Source: Azorhizobium oxalatiphilum (GTDB lineage Bacteria; Pseudomonadota; Alphaproteobacteria; Rhizobiales; Xanthobacteraceae). From it: 64,000 bases of DNA. Below the pieces are notes generated by a model, which did no database searches, was not told where the DNA came from, and worked only from the letters and a program-made list of their open reading frames with translations. The DNA is taken from NCBI RefSeq assembly GCF_014635325.1, contig NZ_BMCT01000009.1:186001-250000 (forward strand), read 5' to 3'. Below are positions 37,843 through 46,739 of the stretch, in pieces. The translations under genes were made by a program, and so were the position numbers. Every line of letters starts with the position of its first letter. The first letter of the stretch is position 1.

Positions 37843-37873
37843 AAAAAGGCGAGACCGGATGTCTCGCCTTTTT
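37843..37873. terminator. Bidirectional intrinsic terminator
   Basis: AAAAAGGCGAGAC (37843-37855) pairs perfectly with GTCTCGCCTTTTT (37861-37873) around a CGGAT loop. The T5 tract on the plus strand and the matching A-tract allow termination in both directions. It closes the birA to DUF1467 transcript from the left. Confidence 0.9.
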
Positions 37874-38164
37874 GAGGATTAGCACTGTTTTGCGGAAGTC
37901 TGCGGGTGCCGCCGCATCTTCCAAATGTGCTGCCGTTCCGAATTGTCTCGCACTTAAGGGCGGTCGTCGGTCGGCTTGTTTTTGTTTTTCAATTCCTCCC
38001 GAGACCTGGACCCTCATGCCTGAGCCTTGCGGCGCAGGGACGGTCCCCTTTCTTGTGGCGAGGAGACGTTAGAACAAGAATCATGCGTTTGTCATCCTTG
38101 CGCCGCAATACTTGGAATGTTGCATCGCAACATGGGTGCGGACTGACAACAGCAGATCGCGAGA

Positions 38165-38198
38165 AATGAAAATCGGCCGTCAACGCTCGATTTTCATT
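38165..38198. promoter_or_regulatory. Inverted repeat in the proS leader
   Basis: AATGAAAATCG (38165-38175) and CGATTTTCATT (38188-38198) are perfectly complementary over 11 bases around a 12-base loop, 145 bases before the proS start. There is no T-tract, so it is more likely an operator or a leader RNA structure than a terminator. Confidence 0.45.
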
Positions 38199-38343
38199 GC
38201 AACTGCTGGCGCGGCAGGGATTACGGGGCGGTGGCGCGGGCGCCGGAAAGCCGAACGGACGGGCCGGGCTTGTGTTTTGCGAGGCGTTCCGCTTTCTCTG
38301 CTGCCAGAAAATTTTCTGAAAACCCGAACTTCCGAGTCGTCCG

Positions 38344-39666
38344 ATGCGCCTGTCCCGCTACTTCCTGCCCATTCTCCGCGAGGTTCCCAAGGAAGCGGAC
38401 ATCGTCTCGCACCGCCTGATGCTGCGCGCCGGCATGATCCGGCAGGAAAGCGCCGGCATCTACGCCTGGCTGCCGCTGGGCCTGAAGGTGCTGAACAAGA
38501 TCTGCAACATCATCCGCGAGGAGCAGAACCGCACCGGCGCGGTGGAACTGCTGATGCCCACCATCCAGTCGGCGGACCTGTGGCGCGAGAGCGGCCGCTA
38601 CGACGACTACGGCAAGGAAATGCTGCGCATCAAGGACCGGCACGAGCGCGACATGCTGTTCGGCCCCACCAACGAGGAGATGATCACCGAGATCGTCCGC
38701 GGCTCGGTGAAGTCCTACAAGAGCCTGCCGCTGAACCTCTACCACATCCAGTGGAAGTTCCGGGACGAGGTGCGCCCGCGCTTCGGCGTCTACCGCTCGC
38801 GCGAATTCCTGATGAAGGACGCCTATTCCTTCGATCTGGACGCGGAGGGCGCGCGCCACTCCTACAACAAGATGTTCGTCGCCTATCTGCGCACGTTCGC
38901 GCGCATGGGCCTCAAGGCCATTCCCATGGTGGCTGACACCGGCCCCATCGGCGGCAACCTCTCGCATGAGTTCATCATTCTCGCCTCCACCGGCGAGAGC
39001 GAGGTGTTCTGCCATGGCGACTATCTGGAGAAGGCGCCGCCTCCCGCAGATGTGAACTTCGACGATGCGGCCGCCATGCAGGCGCTGGTCGACGACTGGA
39101 CCACGCTCTACGCCGCCACCGAAGAGAAGCACGACACCGCCGCCTTCGCAGCGATTCCCGCGGAACGGCAGATGGCTGCGCGCGGCATCGAGGTGGGCCA
39201 CATCTTCTATTTCGGCACCAAATACTCCGAGCCCTTCAACGCCAAGGTGCTGGGGCCGGACGGCGCCGAGAAGCTCCTCCACATGGGTTCCTACGGCATC
39301 GGTCCGTCCCGTCTCGTGGCCGCCATGATCGAGGCCTCCCATGACGAGCAGGGAATCATCTGGCCGGACGCGGTGGCGCCCTTCCAGGTGGGCATCCTCA
39401 ACCTCAAGGTGGGCGACAGCGCCGTGGATGCGGCCTGCGCCGATCTTTACGCCAAACTAACCATGGCTGGTGTCGAGGTATTGTACGACGACACGGACGA
39501 GCGGGCCGGCTCGAAGTTCGCGACCGCGGACCTGATCGGCCTGCCGTGGCAGATCCTGGTGGGGCCGAAGAGCCTCGCCGACGGCAAGGTGGAACTGAAG
39601 CGGCGTGTGGACGGCTCGCGTGAGCTGGTTACGCCCGCAGAGGCATTCGAGAGGCTCAAGGGATGA
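38344..39666 (+). CDS. proS: Prolyl-tRNA synthetase (440-residue type)
   Basis: A class II aminoacyl-tRNA synthetase. Motif 2 reads [19 protein letters not shown], preceded by [15 protein letters not shown], and motif 3 is in [19 protein letters not shown]. The C-terminal anticodon-binding domain ([12 protein letters not shown] onwards) is present. At 440 residues it lacks the large INS editing domain of E. coli ProS (572), which is normal for alphaproteobacteria. It has its own long leader. lolC overlaps its stop by 4 bases (ATGA). Confidence 0.97.
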   Translation: MRLSRYFLPILREVPKEADIVSHRLMLRAGMIRQESAGIYAWLPLGLKVLNKICNIIREEQNRTGAVELLMPTIQSADLWRESGRYDDYGKEMLRIKDRHERDMLFGPTNEEMITEIVRGSVKSYKSLPLNLYHIQWKFRDEVRPRFGVYRSREFLMKDAYSFDLDAEGARHSYNKMFVAYLRTFARMGLKAIPMVADTGPIGGNLSHEFIILASTGESEVFCHGDYLEKAPPPADVNFDDAAAMQALVDDWTTLYAATEEKHDTAAFAAIPAERQMAARGIEVGHIFYFGTKYSEPFNAKVLGPDGAEKLLHMGSYGIGPSRLVAAMIEASHDEQGIIWPDAVAPFQVGILNLKVGDSAVDAACADLYAKLTMAGVEVLYDDTDERAGSKFATADLIGLPWQILVGPKSLADGKVELKRRVDGSRELVTPAEAFERLKG

Positions 39667-40985
39667 CGGGACGGCAGCGCATGGCCGCAGCCACGGGTTC
39701 GAGCGGTGCTTCGTCCGACGACGAGCCCACGGGCACCCGGCCATTCGCTGCCTTCGAGTGGATGCTTTCCGCACGCTACCTTCGGGCGCGGCGCAAGGAG
39801 GGTTTCATCTCGGTCATCGCCGGCTTCTCCTTCCTCGGCATCGTGCTGGGGGTGGCCACCCTCATCATCGTCATGGCGGTGATGAACGGCTTCCGGCAGG
39901 AACTGCTCGGCAAGATTTTGGGCCTTAACGGCCACATGCTGGTGCAGCCGCTGGAGAATTCGCTCACCGACTATACGGCGGTGGCGGATCGCATCTCCAA
40001 GCTCAACGGCGTCACGCTGGCGGTGCCGCTGGTGGAGGGGCAGGCGCTCGCCTCCTCGCCCTACAATGCGTCCGGCGTGCTGGTGCGTGGTCTGTCCGAA
40101 AAGGATCTGCGCCAGCTTCCCTCGGTGGCCAACAACATCCGCCAGGGCACGCTGGAAGGCTTCGATCAGGGGCAGGGGATCGCTATCGGCAAGCGCCTCG
40201 CCGACCAGCTTTCGCTGCGCGCGGGTGACAACATCACTTTGGTGGCCCCACGTGGCACCGTGACCCCGATGGGCACGTCACCGCGCATAAAAGCCTACAA
40301 GATCGCGGCTGTGTTTGAGATCGGCATGTCGGAATATGACAGCGCCTTCGTCTTCATGCCGCTGCCCGAGGCGCAGGCCTATTTCAACCGCAATGGCGAT
40401 GTGAACGCCATCGAGGTCTACATCCAGAATCCCGACGACGTGGGCGAACTGCGCGGGGCCGTGCAGGCGGCGGCGCAGCGGCCGGTCTATATCGTCGACT
40501 GGCGACAGCGGAATGCCACCTTCTTCAATGCGCTTCAGGTGGAGCGCAACGTGATGTTCATGATCCTCACCCTGATCGTGCTGGTGGCGGCGCTGAACAT
40601 CATTTCCGGCCTGATCATGCTGGTGAAGGACAAGGGGCACGACATCGCCGTGCTGCGCACCATGGGCGCCTCGCAGGGCTCCATCATGCGCATCTTCCTC
40701 ATCACCGGGGCCAGCATCGGCGTGGTGGGCACGCTGGTGGGGGTGATCCTCGGCGTTCTGGTGTGCCTGAACGTGGAGGAGATCCGGCAGTTCATCTCCT
40801 GGATCACCCGCACCGAGCTGTTCTCGCCCGAGCTGTACTATCTCAGCCGCCTGCCGGCGAAGATGGACATCCGCGAGACCGTCTCCGTGGTGATCATGGC
40901 GCTCACCCTCTCTCTGCTCGCCACCCTCTATCCCTCCTGGCGGGCGGCCCGGCTCGATCCGGTGGAAGCCCTGAGATACGAATGA
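39663..40985 (+). CDS. lolC: Lipoprotein-releasing ABC permease (single LolC/LolE type)
   Basis: A 440-residue inner-membrane permease of the LolCDE exporter that moves lipoproteins to the outer membrane. It has one helix near residues 42-66, a large periplasmic domain (about 68-300) and three C-terminal helices (about 292-400), the MacB/FtsX fold. The N-terminus carries the family motif [23 protein letters not shown]. There is one permease gene, not separate lolC and lolE, as in many alphaproteobacteria (LolF-like). It overlaps proS and lolD, indicating one transcription unit. Confidence 0.93.
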   Translation: MTGRQRMAAATGSSGASSDDEPTGTRPFAAFEWMLSARYLRARRKEGFISVIAGFSFLGIVLGVATLIIVMAVMNGFRQELLGKILGLNGHMLVQPLENSLTDYTAVADRISKLNGVTLAVPLVEGQALASSPYNASGVLVRGLSEKDLRQLPSVANNIRQGTLEGFDQGQGIAIGKRLADQLSLRAGDNITLVAPRGTVTPMGTSPRIKAYKIAAVFEIGMSEYDSAFVFMPLPEAQAYFNRNGDVNAIEVYIQNPDDVGELRGAVQAAAQRPVYIVDWRQRNATFFNALQVERNVMFMILTLIVLVAALNIISGLIMLVKDKGHDIAVLRTMGASQGSIMRIFLITGASIGVVGTLVGVILGVLVCLNVEEIRQFISWITRTELFSPELYYLSRLPAKMDIRETVSVVIMALTLSLLATLYPSWRAARLDPVEALRYE

Positions 40986-41680
40986 TGTCCGAGCCCGACT
41001 ATCCGCCGGCCCTGGCACTCGTGAACGTCGCCCGCCGCTACAAGGAGGGCGAGGGCGCCATCGAGGTGCTGCGCGATGCCAGCTTCGCCATCGAGCCCGG
41101 CCAGTCCGTGGCGCTGGTGGCGCCCTCGGGCACCGGCAAATCCACGCTGCTGCATCTGGCGGGCCTGCTGGAGCATCCCGACGAGGGCGAGGTCTATATC
41201 GACGGCGAGGCCACCTCGGGCCTGCCCGACAGGGATCGCACGCGCCTGCGCCGGCTCCATGTGGGCTTCGTCTACCAGTTCCATCACCTCCTGCCGGAGC
41301 TGACCGCGCTGGAGAATGTGATGATGCCGCAGATGATCCGCGGCCTGTCCAAGAAGGATGCGGCGGCGCGCGGGGGCGACCTGCTCGGCTATCTCGGCCT
41401 AGGCAAGCGGTTGAACCATCGCCCCTCGGAGCTTTCCGGCGGTGAGCAGCAGCGCGTGGCCATCGCCCGCGCACTCGCCAATGCCCCGCGTCTCGTGCTG
41501 GCGGACGAGCCCACGGGCAATCTCGACCCCAAGACCTCCGACCATGTGTTCGGCGCGCTGACCGAACTGGTGCATGCCACCGGCGTCGCGGCCCTCATCG
41601 CCACCCATAATCTGGAGCTTGCCGCCCGCATGGACCGGCGTGTCACCCTGCGCGACGGGCAGGTGGTGGAACTGGACTGA
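40982..41680 (+). CDS. lolD: Lipoprotein-releasing ABC transporter ATPase LolD
   Basis: A 232-residue ABC ATPase with Walker [19 protein letters not shown]-loop in [20 protein letters not shown], signature [15 protein letters not shown], Walker [14 protein letters not shown] and H-loop ATHN. The [16 protein letters not shown]-type sequence is the LolD signature. Tandem ATG codons overlap the lolC stop (ATGATG), so the two are coupled. In related genomes dnaE usually follows close by; here about 6 kb of other genes intervene. Confidence 0.96.
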   Translation: MMSEPDYPPALALVNVARRYKEGEGAIEVLRDASFAIEPGQSVALVAPSGTGKSTLLHLAGLLEHPDEGEVYIDGEATSGLPDRDRTRLRRLHVGFVYQFHHLLPELTALENVMMPQMIRGLSKKDAAARGGDLLGYLGLGKRLNHRPSELSGGEQQRVAIARALANAPRLVLADEPTGNLDPKTSDHVFGALTELVHATGVAALIATHNLELAARMDRRVTLRDGQVVELD

Positions 41681-41708
41681 GGCGCCGCCGGCTCGGGGGG
41701 CGCAGGAC

Positions 41709-42239
41709 ATGTTCGGCGACGTGATCCTGCGGCTCGCGCGGGACGGCGATCTCGACCGGTTGCGGGCGATCTCGGCTGAGGCCCGTCAACGGTACGGGAC
41801 GCTAGCGGGGCTGGCCCATGTGGCGGACGCCACGGCGCTGGACCGCGAGCGGTTCGCACCGTGCCGCGTGATGATCGCGGTGGCCGAGGACGAAACCCAG
41901 ATTCTCGGCTTTGCGATGACGCGCCCGCTGGATGGGCTTCTCTATCTCGACAACATCTCGGTCGATCCCGCCTGTTCGGGGCAGGGCATCGGCCCATGCC
42001 TGCTGGCGGATGTGCTGGCGCACGCCGCAGCCTCGGGCGCCCCGGCCATCGCGCTGACCACCTTTCGCGAACCGAAGTGGAACGGTCCCTGGTTCCGCCG
42101 TCACGGCTTTCAGGCCATGCCCGCCGCGCATATCGGCCCGGGGCTGCGGGCGGTCATGGACCGGCAGGCGCTGACGCTCGATCCGGCCACGCGGGAGACG
42201 CTGTGGCGGCCGGCACGGCCGGTGGTCGCGCCCGCCTGA
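41709..42239 (+). CDS. GNAT-family N-acetyltransferase
   Basis: A 176-residue protein starting at the ATG 28 bases after lolD. The GNAT fold is seen in motif A, LYLDNISVDPACSGQGIGPCLLADVLAHA, with the acetyl-CoA pyrophosphate loop (Q/R-x-x-G-x-G here SGQGIG), and motif B around WFRRHGFQ. The arrangement REPKWNGPWFRRHGF resembles acetyltransferases that act on small molecules. Substrate unknown. It begins the accessory stretch between lolD and dnaE. Confidence 0.85.
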   Translation: MFGDVILRLARDGDLDRLRAISAEARQRYGTLAGLAHVADATALDRERFAPCRVMIAVAEDETQILGFAMTRPLDGLLYLDNISVDPACSGQGIGPCLLADVLAHAAASGAPAIALTTFREPKWNGPWFRRHGFQAMPAAHIGPGLRAVMDRQALTLDPATRETLWRPARPVVAPA

Positions 42240-42332
42240 TGCGGGGCGGCCGTGAAGTGGCGGCGAGGTGTCGTGGTGGGCCCGCCGGGTGGGGGATAGG
42301 GTGAGGCGATCCTTAGGAGAGGGGCCGCCGCC

Positions 42333-42893
42333 ATGTCGATCCGCATCAACCGCAGCCGCCTGAAGTCCGAACGGCTTGGCCGGGGATGGTCGCAGGCGCA
42401 TCTGGCGGACGCCAGCGGCGTCAGCCTGCGCACCGTCCAGCGGCTGGAGGGGAGCGGCCGTGCTGCCGCGCCTTCAATGATGGCGCTGGCAGCCGCGCTG
42501 GCTCTTCCGTTCGATGCCCTTGCCGCACCGACCGGCGGCGTGCGCCGGATCACGCCCTTGACCATACTCGCGGACATCGGGCCGAGCCTGGAGCGTCACC
42601 AGCGCCTCGGCTTCGAGCCTATTCCGACGGAAGATCCCGGCTGCGTCGGCCTGCGGGCGGGGAACACCTATCTCATCCTGTGTTCCGCCGCCTTCATGCG
42701 GGATGATTACCGGGCCGAGAGCATCGCGCCGCTCATTGGCCGCACCTTGCCCTACATCTGGGTGAGGGCGGTGGATGAGGCCCGCGCTGTCTATCCCGAC
42801 CTCATGGAGGAGACGGTGACACGCGCCGGCACCCGCGAAATTCTGGTGAGGGATGGCGAGGAGTGGGCGATCCTTGCGGAAACCCCAAGATGA
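42333..42893 (+). CDS. XRE-type HTH fused to a VOC/glyoxalase-like domain
   Basis: A 186-residue two-domain protein. Residues 5-55 form a Cro/CI helix-turn-helix (RLKSERLGRGWSQAHLADAS, GVSLRTVQRLEGSG, MALAAALALPFDAL). From about residue 68 a VOC-like domain follows (ERHQRLGFEPIPTEDPGCVG, YIWVRAVDEARAVYPDLM, TRAGTREILVRDGEEWAIL), related to glyoxalase/bleomycin-resistance folds. The fusion suggests a one-component regulator with a ligand-binding VOC part. Metal-binding residues are not clearly kept. It is 211 bases upstream of tctC, which may be its target. A GGAGAGGGGC site precedes the ATG. Confidence 0.75.
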   Translation: MSIRINRSRLKSERLGRGWSQAHLADASGVSLRTVQRLEGSGRAAAPSMMALAAALALPFDALAAPTGGVRRITPLTILADIGPSLERHQRLGFEPIPTEDPGCVGLRAGNTYLILCSAAFMRDDYRAESIAPLIGRTLPYIWVRAVDEARAVYPDLMEETVTRAGTREILVRDGEEWAILAETPR

Positions 42894-43103
42894 GCTGTTC
42901 TGGCGGCCCATTGGCCGCGCCCCTCTGATGAGCAGTTGCCCATTGCCGCAGAGCTTCCCCTGCCAAGCATTCATCACTGGTCATGGACAGCCGTTGACCC
43001 TGCGGGATTGCCCGCATAGTCTTTCTTCAAACGATTAAAGGCCGCGTTTCATCGATGGCTTCCCGCCCTCGCTGGCGACGGACCTCGTCTGGGGAGGACA
43101 TCC

Positions 43104-44072
43104 ATGAAACGTCTGTTTGCGGCGCTCTGCGTCGCCGCGTCCGCTTGCCTTGCTTTCTCTCCTGCTTCTGCCGCCGGCTATCCCGAGCGGCCGATCACGC
43201 TCATCGTGCCGTGGGGCGCGGGCGGCGGCACGGATGCGGTGGCGCGCATCATCGGCTCGTTGCTGGAGCGCGATCTCAAGCAGCCCGTGGCCGTGGTGAA
43301 CCGCACCGGCGGGCAGGGCGTGGTGGGCCATCAGGCGATCGCGGATTCCGCCCCGGACGGCTATACCATCGGCCTGATCACCGTCGAGATCGGCATGATG
43401 CACTGGCAGGGGCTCACCAAGCTCGACTACCAGTCCTACACGCCGGTCGCGCTGCTCAACGAGGATGCCGCCGGCGTGCAGGTGCGGGCGGACTCGCCCT
43501 ACAAGACCGTCCGCGACCTGCTGGATGACATCAAGGCCCACCCCGGCAAGCTCAAGGCCTCCGGCACCGGGCAGGGCGGCATCTGGCATCTGGCGCTGGC
43601 GGGCATGCTGGCCTCGGACAAGATCGCCCCCGCCAGCGTGCCGTGGGTGCCGAGCAACGGTGCCGCGCCGGGCCTGCAGGATCTGATGGCGGGCGGCGTG
43701 CAGGTGGTCACCTGCTCATTACCCGAGGCGCGCTCGGTCATCGACGCCGGCCGCGTGCGCAGCCTCGCGGTGATGAGCAAGGAGCGCTCCAAGCTCATGC
43801 CCGACGTGCCGACCCTGAAGGAGGCCACCGGCAGCGACTGGGCCATCGGTGCGTGGCGCGGCATCGCCGGCCCCAAGGGCCTGCCGAAGGACGTCACGGA
43901 CGTGCTCGGGGCTGCCCTCAAGAAGGCCTATGACAGCAAGGAATATCAGGATTTCCTGACCAGCCGCGGCTTCGGCGGGCGCTGGGCCGAGGGCGCCGCC
44001 TTCGGCACCTTCATGGCCGAGAGCGATGCCGCGCTGGGCGCGGTGATGAAGGAAGTCGGCATCGCCAAATAG
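43104..44072 (+). CDS. tctC: Tripartite tricarboxylate transporter substrate-binding protein TctC
   Basis: A 322-residue periplasmic binding protein with a clear signal peptide (ALCVAASACLAFSPASAAG, cleaved about residue 24). The mature start YPERPITLIVPWGAGGGTD is the Bug/TctC hallmark that grips carboxylates; GGVQVVTCSLPEARSVIDAG and the C-terminal LTSRGF also fit. The ATG follows GGGGAGGACATCC. It heads a tctC-tctB-tctA operon. The real substrate, a di- or tricarboxylate or another acid, cannot be told from sequence. Confidence 0.94.
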   Translation: MKRLFAALCVAASACLAFSPASAAGYPERPITLIVPWGAGGGTDAVARIIGSLLERDLKQPVAVVNRTGGQGVVGHQAIADSAPDGYTIGLITVEIGMMHWQGLTKLDYQSYTPVALLNEDAAGVQVRADSPYKTVRDLLDDIKAHPGKLKASGTGQGGIWHLALAGMLASDKIAPASVPWVPSNGAAPGLQDLMAGGVQVVTCSLPEARSVIDAGRVRSLAVMSKERSKLMPDVPTLKEATGSDWAIGAWRGIAGPKGLPKDVTDVLGAALKKAYDSKEYQDFLTSRGFGGRWAEGAAFGTFMAESDAALGAVMKEVGIAK

Positions 44073-44099
44073 CCCCATCCCGCACGGGAGGCATTCCGC

Positions 44100-44564
44100 A
44101 TGCGCGTCAATGACCTGATCCTCGCCATCATGGTGATCGTCGGCGGTGTGGCGCTGGCCGCCGCGGCCTCCCGTCTGCCGCCCATTCCGGGGCAGGCCTA
44201 TGGGGCGGAGGTGTTTCCGTTGCTGACGGCAGTGGGCCTCATCCTCTGCGGCTTCGCTCTTGGCGCGCAGGCGCTCAGGAGCGGGGCCGGCCCGGCCATC
44301 GCGCTCGGCTGGGCGCGCGAGCGGGCGGCGCTCATGCGGGCGGCAGCGCCCGTGGCAGCGGTCATCGCCTACATGCTGCTGGCGCCGCGCCTCGGCTTCG
44401 TCCTCGCCACCGCACTGATGACGGGCGGGCTGTTCGTGCTGCTGCGGGTGCGCGTCGTCGTGGCGATCCCGCTCGCCATCGTGGTTGCGGTCATCACCTA
44501 TTATTCCTTCGCGTACGGGCTGCGCGTGCCGCTGCCGCGCGGTCTCGTGGAAGGATGGCTCTGA
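44100..44564 (+). CDS. tctB: Tripartite tricarboxylate transporter small membrane subunit TctB
   Basis: A 154-residue protein with four hydrophobic helices, matching the TctB family. It opens with a helix (LILAIMVIVGGVALAAAASRLP) followed by GAEVFPLLTAVGLILCGFAL, the usual family segment, and ends with IPLAIVVAVITYYSFAYGLRVPLPRG. It begins 27 bases after tctC and ends 1 base before tctA. It forms the membrane part together with TctA. Confidence 0.92.
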   Translation: MRVNDLILAIMVIVGGVALAAAASRLPPIPGQAYGAEVFPLLTAVGLILCGFALGAQALRSGAGPAIALGWARERAALMRAAAPVAAVIAYMLLAPRLGFVLATALMTGGLFVLLRVRVVVAIPLAIVVAVITYYSFAYGLRVPLPRGLVEGWL

Positions 44565-44565
44565 C

Positions 44566-46062
44566 ATGGGTGCGATCGAGAACGGCATCGCCCTCGTCCT
44601 GCATTGGGACGTGCTGCTCACCATCTTCCTCGCCGCCGCCTTCGGCCTCGTGGTCGGCGCCATCCCCGGCCTCACCGCCACCATGGCCATCGCTTTGCTG
44701 GTGCCGGTGACATTCTTCATGGACCCAATCCCGGCGGTGGGCGCGATGATCTCCTGCTCAGCAATGGCGATCTTCGCGGGCGACATCCCCAGCACGCTCA
44801 TGCGCATGCCGGGCACGCCGGCCTCCGCAGCCTATACGGACGAATGCTACGCCATGACCCGCAAGGGGCAGGCGCAACTGGCGCTGGGCGCCAACGTGCT
44901 GTTCTCGGCGCTGGGCGGGCTGTTCGGCACCTTCGTATTGATCATCAGCGCACCACTGCTTGCCGAGGTGGCGCTGCAATTCTCCTCGTTCGAATATTTC
45001 TGGCTGGCGCTGCTCGGGCTCGCCTGCGCCATCTTCATCGGCACCGGCTCGCCGCTGAAGGGGATGATCTCGCTGTTCATCGGTCTGTTCGTGGCCTCCA
45101 TCGGCCTGGAGAACCCGGCCGGCATCCCGCGCTTCACCATGGGCAATACGGACCTGATGAGCGGGGTGGACTTCATCCCCGCCATGATCGGCCTGTTCGC
45201 CATGTCGGAGGTGATCCGCTCCATGGTCTCCGGCGCGCAGGACTGGGACGTGAAGCAGGTGGCGCTGGGCAACCCGCTGAAGGGCTGGGGCCATCTTTTC
45301 GTGAAATACTGGCCGCAGCAATTGCGCGGCAACATCACCGGCACCGCCATCGGCATCCTGCCCGGCGCGGGGGCGGACATCGCCGCCTGGGTGTCCTTCG
45401 CCATGAGCCGGAAGTTCTCCAAGACGCCGGAGAAATTCGGCACCGGCCATCTGGAGGGCATCGTCGAGAGCACCTCCTCCAACAATGCGGCGCTCGGCGG
45501 CGCCTGGGTGCCGGCGCTGGTGTTCGGGATTCCCGGCGACAGCATCACCGCCATCGTCATCGGCGTGCTCTATCTGAAGGGGCTGAACCCCGGCCCGACG
45601 CTGTTCCTCAACAATCCGGAATCCATCTACGCCATCTTCTTCATCTTCATCCTCGCCAACGTCGCCATGGTGCCGCTCGGGCTGGCGGCGGCGCGGGCGG
45701 GCACGGCGCTGCTCAACATCCCCCGCCGCATCCTCATGCCCATCATCCTCGCTTTCTGCGTGGTGGGCGCGTTTGCCGTGAACAACGCGGTCTATGGCGT
45801 CATCATCATGCTGGTGTTCGGTGTGCTCGGCTTCCTCATGGAGGAGCATGAAGTGCCGGTGGCGCCGTGCGTGCTCGGCATCGTGCTGGGCAAGATGCTG
45901 GAGGAGAGTTTTGTCACCTCCATGATCAAGTCGGACGGCAGCTTTCTGGGCTTCTTCGAGCGCCCCATCGCCGGCGGGCTTGGCGTCGTCACGCTGCTGG
46001 TGCTGCTGATACCTGTGTGGGGCTGGCTGCGCGGGCGCATGCGGCGCACGCAGCCGGCCTGA
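44566..46062 (+). CDS. tctA: Tripartite tricarboxylate transporter large membrane subunit TctA
   Basis: A 498-residue polytopic permease. Hallmarks are VVGAIPGLTATMAIALLVP, SCSAMAIFAGDIPSTLMRMPGTPASAA and the second GIPGDSITAIVIGVL glycine-rich region, plus GTGHLEGIVESTSSNNAALGG-type sequence characteristic of the family. Length matches TctA (about 500). A cation gradient drives uptake together with TctB and TctC. It lies 6 bases from the convergent EamA gene. Confidence 0.95.
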   Translation: MGAIENGIALVLHWDVLLTIFLAAAFGLVVGAIPGLTATMAIALLVPVTFFMDPIPAVGAMISCSAMAIFAGDIPSTLMRMPGTPASAAYTDECYAMTRKGQAQLALGANVLFSALGGLFGTFVLIISAPLLAEVALQFSSFEYFWLALLGLACAIFIGTGSPLKGMISLFIGLFVASIGLENPAGIPRFTMGNTDLMSGVDFIPAMIGLFAMSEVIRSMVSGAQDWDVKQVALGNPLKGWGHLFVKYWPQQLRGNITGTAIGILPGAGADIAAWVSFAMSRKFSKTPEKFGTGHLEGIVESTSSNNAALGGAWVPALVFGIPGDSITAIVIGVLYLKGLNPGPTLFLNNPESIYAIFFIFILANVAMVPLGLAAARAGTALLNIPRRILMPIILAFCVVGAFAVNNAVYGVIIMLVFGVLGFLMEEHEVPVAPCVLGIVLGKMLEESFVTSMIKSDGSFLGFFERPIAGGLGVVTLLVLLIPVWGWLRGRMRRTQPA

Positions 46063-46068
46063 GGCGGC

Positions 46069-46494
46069 TCAGCGCAGGGCGACCAGAATGGTGCCGCAAG
46101 CGATGAAGGCGACGCCGAGCCAATTCTGCCAGTTCAGCTTCTCGCCGAGGAAGAGCACGCCGAACACCGCCACCAGCACCACGCTCAGCTTGTCGATGGG
46201 CGCCACCTTGCTGGCCTCAGCCATCTGGAGGGCGCGGTAGTAGCAGAGCCATGACGCGCCGGTGGCGAGGCCGGAGAGGACGAGGAAGATCCAGGTCTGG
46301 CGCGAGATGGTGCCCAGCGGCTGCCATGCGCCCTTTGCCGCCACGATGGCGAATAGCAGGGCGATGATCACCAGCGTGCGGATGAGGGTGGCGAGGTCGG
46401 AATTGATGGCGGCGACGCCGATCTTGCCGAAGATGGCGGTCAGCGCCGCGAAAGCGGCTGCTCCGAATGCCCACATCTGCCAGCTTGCGATCAT
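46069..46494 (-). CDS. Small EamA-family membrane protein (single repeat)
   Basis: A 141-residue protein with about five hydrophobic helices, corresponding to one EamA repeat; classic drug/metabolite transporters have two. The signature TISRQTWIFLVLSGLATGASWLCYYRALQ and DKLSVVLVAVFGVLFLGEKLNWQNWLG is intact. The start chosen at 46494 drops an unlikely soluble leader. Such short forms work as homo- or heterodimers. Converges with tctA; the substrate is unknown. Confidence 0.85.
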   Translation of the reverse strand: MIASWQMWAFGAAAFAALTAIFGKIGVAAINSDLATLIRTLVIIALLFAIVAAKGAWQPLGTISRQTWIFLVLSGLATGASWLCYYRALQMAEASKVAPIDKLSVVLVAVFGVLFLGEKLNWQNWLGVAFIACGTILVALR

Positions 46495-46739
46495 GTACGT
46501 CGGTCCTTCTGCCGGTGTGGCGAAGGAACCCGCCCACCCGGGGTCCTTGCGGATGTCGTGCGCCGTTGGGAAGGCGGCGCACACGGTGATGCTTCCGGTA
46601 CACGCTTGCGGCCGCAAGCGGAAGCGTCTGCTCACTTTTTCGGGGCAGGGGCCTGTTTCCGGCGCGCCTTTCCCGTGCTGCCGAAACTGGACAGGCCTCC
46701 TGCCGCTGCTATGGTCCCGCCCACATGAAAGGGGAGCGG

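Larger units (their letters stand above)
37652..38343. other. 692-base intergenic region before proS
   Basis: I see no credible gene. The region contains a bidirectional terminator (37843-37873), a small inverted repeat ATGTTGC-ATC-GCAACAT at 38117-38133 and an 11-bp stem at 38165-38198. The part from about 37870 to 38200 is less GC-rich than its surroundings. It most likely carries the proS promoter and leader; a small RNA is possible but not shown. Confidence 0.6.

Noticed and set aside
37700-38072. Short open frames on both strands before proS
   Set aside because: They cross a strong bidirectional terminator and have no coding signal.
40982-41680. Longer lolD starting at 40763
   Set aside because: The extra residues lie wholly within lolC in another frame and have no ABC ATPase similarity; the ATGATG overlap is the normal coupled start.
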